Assembly (NCBI RefSeq): GCF_029688925.1
Contig: NZ_JARUKY010000003.1
Location: 186,001 to 250,000 of the forward strand
DNA: 64,000 bases
Source: Evansella sp. AB-P1
GTDB taxonomy: Bacteria > Bacillota > Bacilli > Bacillales > Salisediminibacteriaceae
Reading direction: 5' to 3'
The notes below the pieces were generated by a model. The model was not told where the DNA came from, made no database searches, and worked only from the letters and a program-made list of their open reading frames with translations. Made by a program: the position numbers and the translations under genes. Positions 1 to 9,500 of this stretch are shown piece by piece; the first letter of the stretch is position 1; each line of letters starts with the position of its first letter.

Positions 1-37
1 CATTTATCGATAAATAAGTGTCTTGGGAGGGTTGATC

Positions 38-208
38 ATGAAGGATGTCCAAGAAATCAAAAAGGTGATTGGGTATTTACATGAAGAAATTAATAGCTTA
101 GAAAATCACCTAAAGAATATACAAGATAAATGTGATCACCAATATGAAGAAAACAATTACTATAAAAAGTGTACGAAGTGCCAGCAAATTAAAGTGTTGT
201 ATTTTTAA
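38..208 (+). CDS. Small CxxC-containing protein, unknown function
   Basis: A 56-residue protein starting at ATG 38, which has a GGGAGG ribosome-binding site seven to eight bases upstream; the TTG at 23 has none. The first half (EIKKVIGYLHEEINSLENHL) is charged and probably helical. The second half has a Cys near residue 33 followed by His, and a CTKC pair, which could make one small metal site. It stands alone and ends at a strong intrinsic terminator. I do not recognise the family. Small size and composition fit the many uncharacterised cytosolic proteins of Bacillaceae. The gene is believable because of RBS, terminator and codon usage, but the function is unknown. Confidence 0.6.
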   Translation: MKDVQEIKKVIGYLHEEINSLENHLKNIQDKCDHQYEENNYYKKCTKCQQIKVLYF

Positions 209-220
209 ATAGTCTATTGG

Positions 221-252
221 AAAAACTACGGAGAAATTTGCCGTAGTTTTTT
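221..252 (+). terminator. Intrinsic terminator of the small CxxC gene
   Basis: The stem AAAACTACGG / CCGTAGTTTT has a nine-base loop and runs into a T-rich tail just after the stop at 208. Confidence 0.8.
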
Positions 253-299
253 CATTATAATTTATTTAAATTAATGGAATTTGTGTTTGGGGAAATATG

Positions 300-427
300 T
301 ATGAGCAGTTCGGGTGTTCTATGAGCCGATTTGTGCTTTCTATTGAGCTATTTTGAGACCCCTATGAGCTTGTTTGTGGTTTCTATGATTCATACTCGAC
401 ATTCTATGAGCATCAGACTTTGAAACC
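300..427. repeat. Degenerate 21-bp tandem repeat, about six units
   Basis: Six units begin with TATGAGC or a close variant (TATTGAGC, TATGATT) at about 300, 320, 341, 363, 384 and 405, so the period is 20-22 bp. Each unit ends in a TTC/CCC-like trinucleotide. No RBS or plausible reading frame accompanies it. The whole 254-553 interval holds this array and then the upstream region of the DUF1292 gene; nothing else was seen. Confidence 0.7.
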
Positions 428-553
428 CTCTTTATGCAAGTTTGCAAACAATCCTATCTGTAAAATATTTTAAGCTATAAAGTTCTACATATTTGGGAAA
501 TTTAGAAGTAAGATTCTAATTCAAGCAATTAGCTGCAAAAGGGGGAAAAGAAA

Positions 554-829
554 TTGTCAGATAATGAATACATTACAGTTGAGGATGATGAAGGAAACGA
601 AAAGGTCTTTCAAGTTGATGCCATGTTTGATATGGAAGATCATTCATACGCAATGATTACTTCCGGAGATGAAACACTTGTCATGCGAGTTGAGGGAAAA
701 GAAGGGAAGCAATCTCTCGTTTCAGCCACAGAAGATGAAATTGAAAATCTAATGGACGCCTACAATTTGGCTATTGATGCAACGATCGAGGAAGAAGATG
801 GAGATGATGGAGGACATCCCATTCATTAG
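554..829 (+). CDS. DUF1292 family protein (YrzB-like)
   Basis: A 91-residue, strongly acidic protein. The ITVEDDEGNEKVFQVDAMFD opening and the central YAMIT...GDETLVMRVE strand pattern are typical of the DUF1292 family of small cytosolic proteins conserved in Firmicutes, whose function is not established. The start is TTG at 554, preceded by GGGGGAAAAG; no in-frame ATG gives a complete N-terminus. The C-terminal 15 residues are an Asp/Glu/Gly-rich tail ending in HPIH. In other Bacillaceae DUF1292 genes usually sit next to the Holliday-junction resolvase ruvX/yrrK; here that context is absent, so this is likely a second, stand-alone copy. It converges on the methionine sulfoxide reductase operon. 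Confidence 0.85.
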   Translation: MSDNEYITVEDDEGNEKVFQVDAMFDMEDHSYAMITSGDETLVMRVEGKEGKQSLVSATEDEIENLMDAYNLAIDATIEEEDGDDGGHPIH

Positions 830-871
830 TAAATATAAATCAATTTCCCTAAAACTACATCCTCTATTCCA

Positions 872-1852
872 TCATTTACTAAACATACGCACATACTCCT
901 TATACCCTTCATTCACCAAATCCTCTTTCGGAATGAAGCGAAGGGCAGCAGAATTAATGCAGTATCGAAGGCCTCCCTCTTCTTTTGGGCCATCTTCAAA
1001 AACGTGCCCTAGATGGGAGTCCCCTTCTTTACTTCGGACCTCAATTCTTGTCATATCGCGAGACACATCTAGCTCCTTTACAATATTTTCGTCATGCAAC
1101 GCCGTTGTAAAGCTTGGCCAACCACAACCTGCATCATATTGTGCTAGTGATGTGAACAATGGCACTCCCGTTATAATATCAACATAAATACCCTCTTTTT
1201 TATTATCCCAATAAGGATTTTCGTATGGAGGTTCGGTCTTATTTTTTTGAGTCACGTCGTATTGCAATGGAGATAAACTCTTTTTTAAACGGGCATCCTC
1301 TCTAGGGTCAAGCCACAATTCTCTTAATCCCTCTCGTCTTCCTGATCTTTCTTCTTTTATTTTAAATCGGAAGGGATGCTTTTTGTGAAAACTTTGATGG
1401 AACTCCTTTGCAGCATTGAACGTTGCTGCAGGTAAAATTTCCGTTACAATTTCTGAGGAAAATTGGTTACTTTGTGCTAATGCAAACTTTGATTTTTCAG
1501 CCTCAAGCTTCTGTTTTTCACAATGATAAAAAATAGCAGTTCCATAAGCGTCCCCACGATTATGAAATTGTCCTCCGAAGTCCGTTGGATCAATTTGTTT
1601 CCAGAAAATATTTAACAAATTATTGAACGATGAAACGATTGGATCATAAGTAATTTGGATTGCTTGAAAATGACCTCCATAACCTAAAAGGACCTCTTTA
1701 TGTGTTGGATTATTTTTATAGCCACCCGTATAACCACAGGTTATTTTCCTTACTCCATTTACCCTTTCAAAGGGTGGCACTAAAAATATAAAAGGGCCTC
1801 CAGCAAAGGTAGCTACGCTGTAATGATCACGTTCACGTTCACGTTCTTCCAT
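872..1852 (-). CDS. msrAB: MsrA-MsrB fusion; MsrA active-site Cys missing
   Basis: A 326-residue fusion of an MsrA domain (about 10-165) and an MsrB domain (about 190-320), which reduce the S and R forms of methionine sulfoxide. I start at ATG 1852, with AGGAAG upstream, rather than the GTG at 1861. The MsrB half looks active: [27 protein letters not shown] and the catalytic Cys in [12 protein letters not shown] (about residue 298). In the MsrA half the usual GGCFWC loop reads GGPFIF, so Pro20 stands where the catalytic Cys belongs; two Cys and the Trp are lost. The other MsrA landmarks ([47 protein letters not shown]) are kept. It lies 45 bp after the Sec-MsrA gene and is probably co-transcribed. 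The MsrA half may now be structural or substrate-binding. Confidence 0.9.
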   Translation of the reverse strand: MEERERERDHYSVATFAGGPFIFLVPPFERVNGVRKITCGYTGGYKNNPTHKEVLLGYGGHFQAIQITYDPIVSSFNNLLNIFWKQIDPTDFGGQFHNRGDAYGTAIFYHCEKQKLEAEKSKFALAQSNQFSSEIVTEILPAATFNAAKEFHQSFHKKHPFRFKIKEERSGRREGLRELWLDPREDARLKKSLSPLQYDVTQKNKTEPPYENPYWDNKKEGIYVDIITGVPLFTSLAQYDAGCGWPSFTTALHDENIVKELDVSRDMTRIEVRSKEGDSHLGHVFEDGPKEEGGLRYCINSAALRFIPKEDLVNEGYKEYVRMFSK

Positions 1853-1897
1853 CAGCACCACTTCCTATTAAAGAATAATTCTAATTGCTATCTAAAT

Positions 1898-2536
1898 CTA
1901 CCACTTTATCTCTTTTAACAGACGGAGTATATTATCCGTTTCTTCCTCATCAAGCTTCCATTCCTCTTTTATTTCCTTCTTTAATGTAGCTAACGTCCCG
2001 TAGCCTTTTGCAAATCCGTTAAGTCTGGCTACTAATGTTGAATGAACGAAATCCTCATGAGTTGGATAATAGCTGCGTAGAATCTCTGTGGCTTTTTTAA
2101 ACCGTTTTAAGTAGTATTTCTGATGTTTATCCTCCGCGAAATAGAACGTCGTATAGGGAACGAGTTCCGTTTCAATCTCACCGTTCAGGCGCTGTGACCA
2201 TTCATTTTTTCCCAAAAGGGCAAGTTCTTTTTCTTCATCGCTATTGTAAAAAAGAATGGACATATATTGGCGACCTCTATAGGGGCTTCGTCTAGGATTA
2301 TGGCTTTCCCAAAATCGATGGATGAGCTCCCTGTAAGTGATTTTCGTTGAGTCGTAGTCTAATTGGAGTATTTCAGAATGGTCGCCCATGTTGCGGTATG
2401 TTGGGTTTTCCGTCGTTCCGCCTCCGTATCCTACTCGAGTTCGAATAATTCCAGGTAGATGTCCGAACTGGGCATCTGGTCCCCAGAATCAGCCCATGCC
2501 GAATGTGATAGTTCGTAGGTTATTATTATGTGTCAT
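1898..2536 (-). CDS. msrA: Selenocysteine-type MsrA (in-frame TGA at catalytic Cys)
   Basis: Peptide-methionine (S)-S-oxide reductase. The ATG at 2536 has a perfect AAGGAGG RBS (2544-2550). Translation gives TITFGMG, then TGA (2491-2489, codon 16), then FWGPDAQFG, RTRVGYGGGTTENPTYRN and GDHSEILQLDYD. This is continuous MsrA sequence, and the TGA sits exactly at the catalytic Cys of the GCFW motif. Reading TGA as Sec gives 212 residues, a normal MsrA length, with no Cys at all, so it would be a single-Sec enzyme. Nothing after the TGA is frameshifted or decayed. A hairpin after the TGA resembles a bacterial SECIS (separate entry). Without recoding only a 163-residue fragment from Met 2389, lacking the active site, would be made. 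The alternative is a nonsense mutation; a second gene with the same feature (Prx at 50161) argues against that. Confidence 0.88.
2457..2491 (-). promoter_or_regulatory. Candidate bSECIS element of Sec-MsrA
   Basis: Immediately after the TGA (2491-2489) the minus strand can fold AGATG (2477-2473) with CATCT (2461-2457), then, past one mismatch, CC with GG, leaving the loop AGTTC (2469-2465). The loop starts 19 nt after the TGA and has G at its second position, as in known bacterial SECIS elements. A competing stem CTGGG/CCCAG (2486-2482 with 2472-2468) is also possible. The role is inferred from geometry only. Confidence 0.55.
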
Positions 2537-2604
2537 GGGGCGTCCTCCTTGTCAGCTAGCTGTCACACTTATATTTTCTACTATATGTTATATATTAAAC
2601 GGGA

Positions 2605-2946
2605 CTAGATTAAAAACCAACCGATCCATACTAAATGATACATATTGACGAAAAAATAAATGGAAAAGGTAGTCACTATAAGCTTATCGATTAATTTCGT
2701 AGATGACTGGAGGAAGGGGTATAGGGCTAAGAGTAGCAAAGGCAATAACGTTTTATATGAATAGAAGATGAGAGTGTTCTTTTCGTAAAGTATATTGGCG
2801 AAAGGATTCCACTCCTCAACGATGTGAAGGCGAATGCCTATGTCAGTGAACAGTGCATCTGTAAAGCTTAAACAGCAAATAAAGATAATGAATGTTTTAG
2901 TTGTAATGTGCCATTGTTTCTTTACCGTTATAACTGATTCACTCAT
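2605..2946 (-). CDS. DUF5658 family membrane protein
   Basis: A 113-residue membrane protein with three hydrophobic segments (about 17-33, 58-80 and 92-112). The motif SFTDALFTDIGIRL...EEWNPFANILYEKN is characteristic of DUF5658, small integral membrane proteins of unknown role in Bacillaceae. ATG 2946 is preferred over the upstream GTG at 2955 because GGGGAG lies eight bases before it. It is oriented like the Msr operon, with a short gap before the msrA RBS, but nothing links it functionally to it. Two Cys lie in the first membrane segment (FICCLSFTD). Confidence 0.75.
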   Translation of the reverse strand: MSESVITVKKQWHITTKTFIIFICCLSFTDALFTDIGIRLHIVEEWNPFANILYEKNTLIFYSYKTLLPLLLLALYPFLQSSTKLIDKLIVTTFSIYFFVNMYHLVWIGWFLI

Positions 2947-3083
2947 TATTATCACTCCCCTCTATTTTCTCACTATTCTTTAAAACTTGAATTTGATCAT
3001 TTATAGACTTTTAACTTCATAGTTTCCATTTTGGTATAAAAGTTTCGATTTTATACCTATCAAATGGTTGACTGATTGCACAA

Positions 3084-3127
3084 CAAAAAACACAACTCAT
3101 CCATGTAACAATGGAATAAGTTGTGTT
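3084..3127 (-). terminator. Intrinsic terminator
   Basis: A long stem (AACACAACT ... AGTTGTGTT, arms extended with mismatches) is followed on the minus strand by TTTTTTGTTG. Confidence 0.7.
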
Positions 3128-3294
3128 CTAAATAATGAATAAATGATGCTCACGTTTTCTTGGGTAGTACTCTTGATTTTTTTGGAAGCTCCTTGGATTG
3201 TTATGGTGATTAGGAAGTTAGTGTAGGAAGGAGCTTTTTTCGATCTATATTTTCTTTTATTCATACATATTTTATTTTCTGTGATGACGATCAT
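3097..3294 (-). CDS. Possible small basic protein, unknown
   Basis: A possible 65-residue basic protein starting at ATG 3294 (MIVITENKICMNKRKYRSKK), with AGAGGTG upstream. The frame also opens further upstream to 3339 without a better RBS. The coding sequence runs into the terminator stem, which is unusual, and the middle overlaps an inverted repeat (AAGCTCCTT / AAGGAGCTT), so this may instead be a non-coding transcript or chance ORF. No family is recognised. Confidence 0.3.
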   Translation of the reverse strand: MIVITENKICMNKRKYRSKKAPSYTNFLITITIQGASKKIKSTTQENVSIIYSLFRTQLIPLLHG

Positions 3295-3490
3295 AGCATC
3301 ACCTCTTTTGGGCGAACGACGTATTTGATTCATTTGCAAGCATTTACTCTAAAAATTAGCATAGGGTGAAAAGGTCAATCCTGATCCTATTTTTAAACAA
3401 ATTTTCATTCGTACAATTAATTATAAAACATTCCCTTCCATATTTGCAGGGAAAATGGGCGATTTATTTGAATAATTAAGTCAATTAAAC

Positions 3491-3535
3491 TTTAAAAGAT
3501 GCCTCTAGAAGTGTATCTCTTCCAGAGGCATCCAA
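3491..3535 (-). terminator. Intrinsic terminator of the giant surface-protein gene
   Basis: The stem GATGCCTCT / AGAGGCATC (3498-3506 with 3524-3532), with additional GAAG/CTTC pairing, is followed on the minus strand by TTTTAAAG. It lies 17 bp after the stop codon at 3552. Confidence 0.8.
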
Positions 3536-3551
3536 AAAATCTAACAATCAA

Positions 3552-6500
3552 TTATTCTTCTTCTACTCCTTTTCTTCTTCTACCAACTAGGACTACTCCT
3601 GTTCCAATCGCTAGGAAAATGAGACCGATGATTAACATGTTATACATGTTTGTTGCTGTATCAGGGACGGTGTCTCCATCTCCAGCCTTTTCATCGTCTT
3701 TAGAGGAATCCTCATCAGATACTCCATCATCTTCCTTACTTTTGTCATCATCCTTTGGATCAGTAGAATCTTTATCCTTGTCTGGATCTTTCTCTTCATC
3801 CTCTACATCTTCTGGTGCTTTTGGCACTCCCTCTACTTTTCTTTCAGCTAAAACACCGTAAATGGAGAAGCTATTAACCTTTACGGAAACAATTCCTTCA
3901 GCTTCGTCCACTTCACTGTTGTCAAGAAGCGTCCATTGTTCCGTAGCGTCATCATAGTGGTACATATGAACGTCCTCTTTTTCATACTCCCTTGTGTCAT
4001 AGCTAAATGCCAGTGTGAAGCTATCACCAAACGCTGTTTCATTTGGATTATCAAAGGTAAATCGGTACATTGCACCAGCTATTTCATAGACAGTTCCTTC
4101 GAGAAGTTGATCTAATTCTTCCTCTGACACTTCTTCTAATGTGAGAGTAGAACCTTCTGGTAGATCCTCTGGGAAAACAATATAGGAATCTGTTCCTTTA
4201 ATAGTTACCTTCTCTCCACCTGCTACTTCCACTTCCTCTCCATTCATGATGAACAATCGAATGTCAGATGGAGGATCGTCACCATCTCCAGGTTCTCCTG
4301 GTTCTCCCGGATCAGGAGGTGATGGTTCCTCTTCTTCTTTCTTCACTGTCACTGTAGCTTCGGCCGTTTCCCCTTCGAAGGTTGCAGTTATGATCGCTGT
4401 ACCTTCCGAGATTGCAGTAACAATACCATTTTCATTTACAATGACAACACTTTCATCAGAACTACTCCAAGTTGCTTCCTCTGTTTTATCCTCTGTACTG
4501 TCATCGTTATAGTGTGCAGTGACAGTGAGACTTTCCGTTTTACCAACCTCTAACGCTACTTCTGATGGAGACAGCTGAACGGACGTCAACTCTGGTTCTC
4601 CTGGATCTGGAGGAGTTGGATCCTCTTCTTCTTTCTTCACTGTAACTGTTGCTTCGGCACTTTCACCTTCGAAGGTGAAAGTAATGACCGCTGTACCTTC
4701 ACTTACGCCAGTAACTACTCCATTTTCATTCACAGTCGCAACACCTTCGTCAGAACTACTCCAAGTCGCTTCCTCTGTTTTATCATCTGTACTGTCATCG
4801 CTATAGTGTGCAGTAACGGTGAGACTTTCCGTTTCACCAATCTCTAACTCTACCTCTGTAGGTGAGAGTTCAATGGAAACAAGTTCAATTTCCTCCTCCA
4901 TTTCAGTTACTACGATGCTAAATACTTCCTCTTCCGTTAACGGAACATTCGAATATGATTCAATTAAATCACGAACGACCAATTCATATTCTTCTTCCAC
5001 CGTCAACGCTTCATCAGGTACGAAATGGATTACTTGTGAAAGGTCCTTTTCATTAGAATCGGTATGAGGATTTGCCACTGAATCAATATAGACGATTTCT
5101 CCAGCTACTTCCTCCACTTCATCCCCTGTTGTTAGGAGCTGTACTGTATTTTCACTTACCGTTACATTTCGTACGTGACGGTTGAATGCAATGGCAATCG
5201 TTCCATCAGCATCAATAACTTCCACTTCTTCCACTTCTGGTGGAAGTATTGAACGCATTGGAATGTTCACTTCAAAGTGCGGTGGTGGTACTTGAATTGG
5301 GCCATATACATCCTCACTGTAAGTTGTTTCGTATCCGTCTTTTTCATAAACGACACGCCACCAGCCTTCTGGAACGTCCCATCCGTACCAACCAACTGCG
5401 TCGGTCGTTTGTGGGTTCTGCTCGCCCCACCATTCAGCGTCCCAGACTTCGTACGGTCCGTTTTCTGTTTCGCTGTAGAGTACGGTTGCTGTTACACCTT
5501 GAAGTCGATTATCTTCATCCACTTCATATACAAATCCACTTGGGTCGATTTTCCAAGCTGGATTTGCAATTGGTCTTGCACCTGGATTCAATGGACGTCC
5601 ATTTGGATCAGTAGAAGGAGTATCTCCATCTTCACTGTCAGAATCAGAATCATTATCACCATTATCTGATCCAGGTGGACCTTCTGGATCTTCTTCGCAT
5701 TCTTCTGCAGCATCCTCTAAAGCTTCTTGCAATAACTCATCTACTCTATCAAAAGCTCTATTTTTCGCTGCATTAGCTGCTAATGCGGATGCGGTTCCAG
5801 TAGCCACAAGTGCTACTGATCCAATTAGACCTATTCCAGTTGGGGCCAAAGCTCCTGCAGTAGCAAACACAACAGGTAAAGCAGAGTTACCAACAGATGC
5901 TAGAGTTGCTCTGTCTATAGCATTCATTAAGTCTGGTGGAACAGGACCTGCACATTCAGGGAAATTGTCAATAATTTCGCTTAGAGCATCCATATCTCGA
6001 TCCATTTCCCATGCTGCCAATGCTACATCCAAATACCCTAAACCGTCCATTACTTTAAGGCCGACTCTTGTCGTTTGGCGAACCCTGTTGTCACCGGATG
6101 AACTGTTAGCCATTCGAAGAACTTGCTTCCATTCTTCCTCTACTAGTTCTTCTTGCAGTGCCATAAAGGAATCTAGCTCATCACCGTCTATTACGGCTTG
6201 GAGATCACCAACAGTTACTTCTAGTTCTGGGCCGTAGCTCCAATTGCCGTGAGGATCAGAAGCCGCTACCTGGAACGTATATAACTCTCCATCATTTAGG
6301 TTTGTAAGCTCTGTTTCTCCATTATCTCCAAAGACTTCTGTTACCATATGTCTTCCACCATCATCATCGATCTCATAGATTCGATATTGATCAATCCACA
6401 AGCTGTCTTCGGCTGGATGCCAGTTTAATACAAGGTTTCCGTTATTGGAGTCCATACTCGAAACTGCTAACGCTGCATCCTCACGCCAAACAGGTGGAAT

Positions 6501-9500
6501 AGGATTTCGATCTTGTTCTAAGAAATCTTCAATTGGAATATGACCTGTTACCGTAATAGTTAGTGATCGTGAATTCGGTTGACGAATACTTACGTTCCCC
6601 CAGCTCATGGAAGGTCCTGAAGATCCAGATCCGACCATTCCAATACCTCCGTCAAACCAAATACCACCCTCTGGACTACTATGACCTGGTTCAAGGGTTA
6701 CACTTAGCCAACCATCCATCCCACTTCTGCCAAGATGAAGAGGTTCTTGAATAACATAACGCCCTCTTGGTGGATCGTTTCCTCCAACATTTGGACTTGT
6801 TGGTGGAATCATCATCGTTGATAATTCCTCGTCCTCTGGATCAGCAAAGTCCTCTTCTGTTGGTTCTACTTCAGGTACAAAGTGATCACCCCAACCCCAG
6901 AAATCATCATTGAAGTCAATTGGATCATCAATGAGTGCTAGAGCATCATCACCCCATGAAGCAGACTGAGCATCTCGAGGGACAGACATTTCGTCCGTAT
7001 CGTAGCTCACATAAATTTTTCCAAGTCTCCAGCTCGCCGCACGATCTGTTTCAATTCTCGAACGCCATACACCGTCTTCGTCCTGCTCTGCTGGTGCATT
7101 ACCTCCTGCAGGCCCTTCTACATAGACGTGTACATTGGATACACGATCTGGGTCACTGAAATTTAATTCAAACTCAAATGGTAACCCTGCAAGCATCGTT
7201 CTTGGGAAACGTGCAACACTTCCTTCTGTTGAGAAGGTTACCCAATCAGATGTAGCAGGTAAAAACCGGTTAATGTTCCCCATTGCGATTGGGGCTAAAT
7301 TATTGATGTCCTCTTGTGTATCTCCCTGCCTCATGGACACGGAAACTAACCTCGGACTATCTGGATGGAATAAAACATTTGTATTTGGTGAAGAGTAGCT
7401 TTCCTCACCATTTGTTGCAGTAGCATTTAACGTATACCAGTATGGGGAGCCTCTTTCTGGGAGATCTACATCCACCTGCCAAAATCCATTTGGTGCAGAC
7501 ATTGTTTCCCCAACAAGAACGGAATCAGCATATACCCGTATGGTACTATTTCCTGGTGCCCGGCCATGAACACGCTGTGATCTATCATGTATCGTTTCCT
7601 GCATCGTTAAAGATACGCCACCAACAAGAAATTCTACATTCCCAATCCACTCTTCTCGTTCATCATTTACATCTGTAAATTGGATAGTGGAACGGACTTG
7701 TGTATCTCGACTATCCACCTCATCATTCACAGAGATCTGGAAACGGATAGATCCATATTCATTTCTCGCTACGTCCCCAATGGCCACAATAATATGGTCA
7801 GAAGTAACCTCAGTTGGATTAACTACATCACCGTTATGAACAAGCGTACCACTAACAAAATTCATTCCTTGAGGAAGCTCAAACCTCATTTCTGTATCTG
7901 TAACGGTACCTGGACGTGTATTGTCATACGTAGCACGAACGATTGCATTGTTCCCTGGCATAACCTCTTCAGGATCTCCAGTGAGTGTATTTCCGTTTCT
8001 AAAACCGAAGCGACCTCCTGGTTGCATTTCAATATTCCCAATAGTAACAGAAGAACCTTCCTCTACATTTACAGTAACATCTGCAAAATATTCCGTCCCA
8101 TCATGGCGTCCATTAAATTGAAGACGGTACTCCCCTGCTTCTGGCACATTAGCATTTACATTTTCTGCACTAGCCCCTGCCGTCCTTAAAACTCTTGACC
8201 CACTTTCATCATATACATTTAACGTTGGGCTAGTAGTATTTCTGTCTCTAGAATTCCAATGCGAACCGTCTGGTAGGACCAGTTGACCGAAGATTGATCC
8301 TGCTAAGTAGGATTCATCATAGTAGAATTCTCCTCCTACTTGATGGTTTTCTCCGAGAGTAATGTCCTGGCATTGTTCTGGAAGTCCTAATGGAGAGCCG
8401 TCAATACAGAACGAGAGTTCAGTCCCTTCTGTAAGCCAAGATTCGATCGGATATCCTCCGTTACTCCTAGATGCTCGAAGGGTTGAAATGTCTTCCCCTG
8501 AGATGGTAAAGCTAAAGCCTTCTGCTTCGCTTCCTCCTAGGTTCATAAGGCCTTGTTCCATTCCTCCTACGACGTATTTGATTTCGTCGATGCCCATGAC
8601 GTATCGGCGTCTATCTTCTATTGATAAGTTTAGTTCGATATCATCTCCTGGTTCGATTTCTTTGACGATTTCTTCGCTAAGTCCTCGGTGGTTTGCGTTG
8701 TATTCAATAGCTGCTGAGATCGTCGTTTTACCAGGTAGGACAGGTAAGGCGTAGGTTCCGTCCTCTGTTGTTTTTACTCGAGAGTTAAAAGATGTTCGGA
8801 ATCCTGTTCGTGGGTGTGTGGCGCTAACTTCAACGCCTTCTACTGGTTCTCCGTCACTATTTGTAATGGTTCCATAGACGGTTATTATTCCGTCAGACTC
8901 TGGCATTTCTACTTCAATCAGGTGCTCTCCTGGTTGAACTTCTACTGTTTTTACACCGTTACTTTGGCCTGGCCATGGTGCTGATACAGTAATTTCGAGC
9001 TCTTCTGCATTTAAGTGATGATTCGATGCTTCGGAGGAGTATATGTGAACTTCTTCTCCAAGTGCTGCCTTTTGTCTCGTAAGGAGTCTATTCGTATCCG
9101 CATCTCTTACTGTAATGGTAAAGTCATCTGGTATTTCTAGCTCTGCATCTCCGTGTACACCTCCAGGGAGTGTGACGACTACCCATTTATCTGATGGTCC
9201 TCTATACTCTAAAAGTACTGAGTCATCATCAACGGGGTTAGTTAGTCCGCCGTGTACTTGGACTCCAGATTGTACCTCTGCAAGATCAGCGCCAGATGTT
9301 GCTTGAAGTCTAACCACATAATCATCTGCTTGTGGAAGGTTTTCCAGTACAAAAGTTCCATGATGATCAATTTCTAAGGAAGCTCCATCCTGCCTACTGT
9401 CACTCCAAGCTCGAATACGAATGGTATCAGGGAGATCACTAATGTCAATATCATCTTGTAATTGAACATCCACTGTAAGATGTCCTAAAATTTCTATTGG

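Noticed and set aside
1898-2389. MsrA as an N-terminally truncated pseudogene starting at Met 2389
   Set aside because: The missing N-terminus is present upstream in frame, with RBS, interrupted only by the TGA at the catalytic Cys; a nonsense mutation remains the fallback explanation.
2489-2491. General TGA reassignment (for example to Trp)
   Set aside because: TGG is used for Trp throughout, and TGA ends normal genes such as the NRDE gene at 58490.
2388-2648. Plus-strand 86-codon frame over the msrA start
   Set aside because: It is antisense to the Sec-MsrA N-terminus, which explains the DNA completely.
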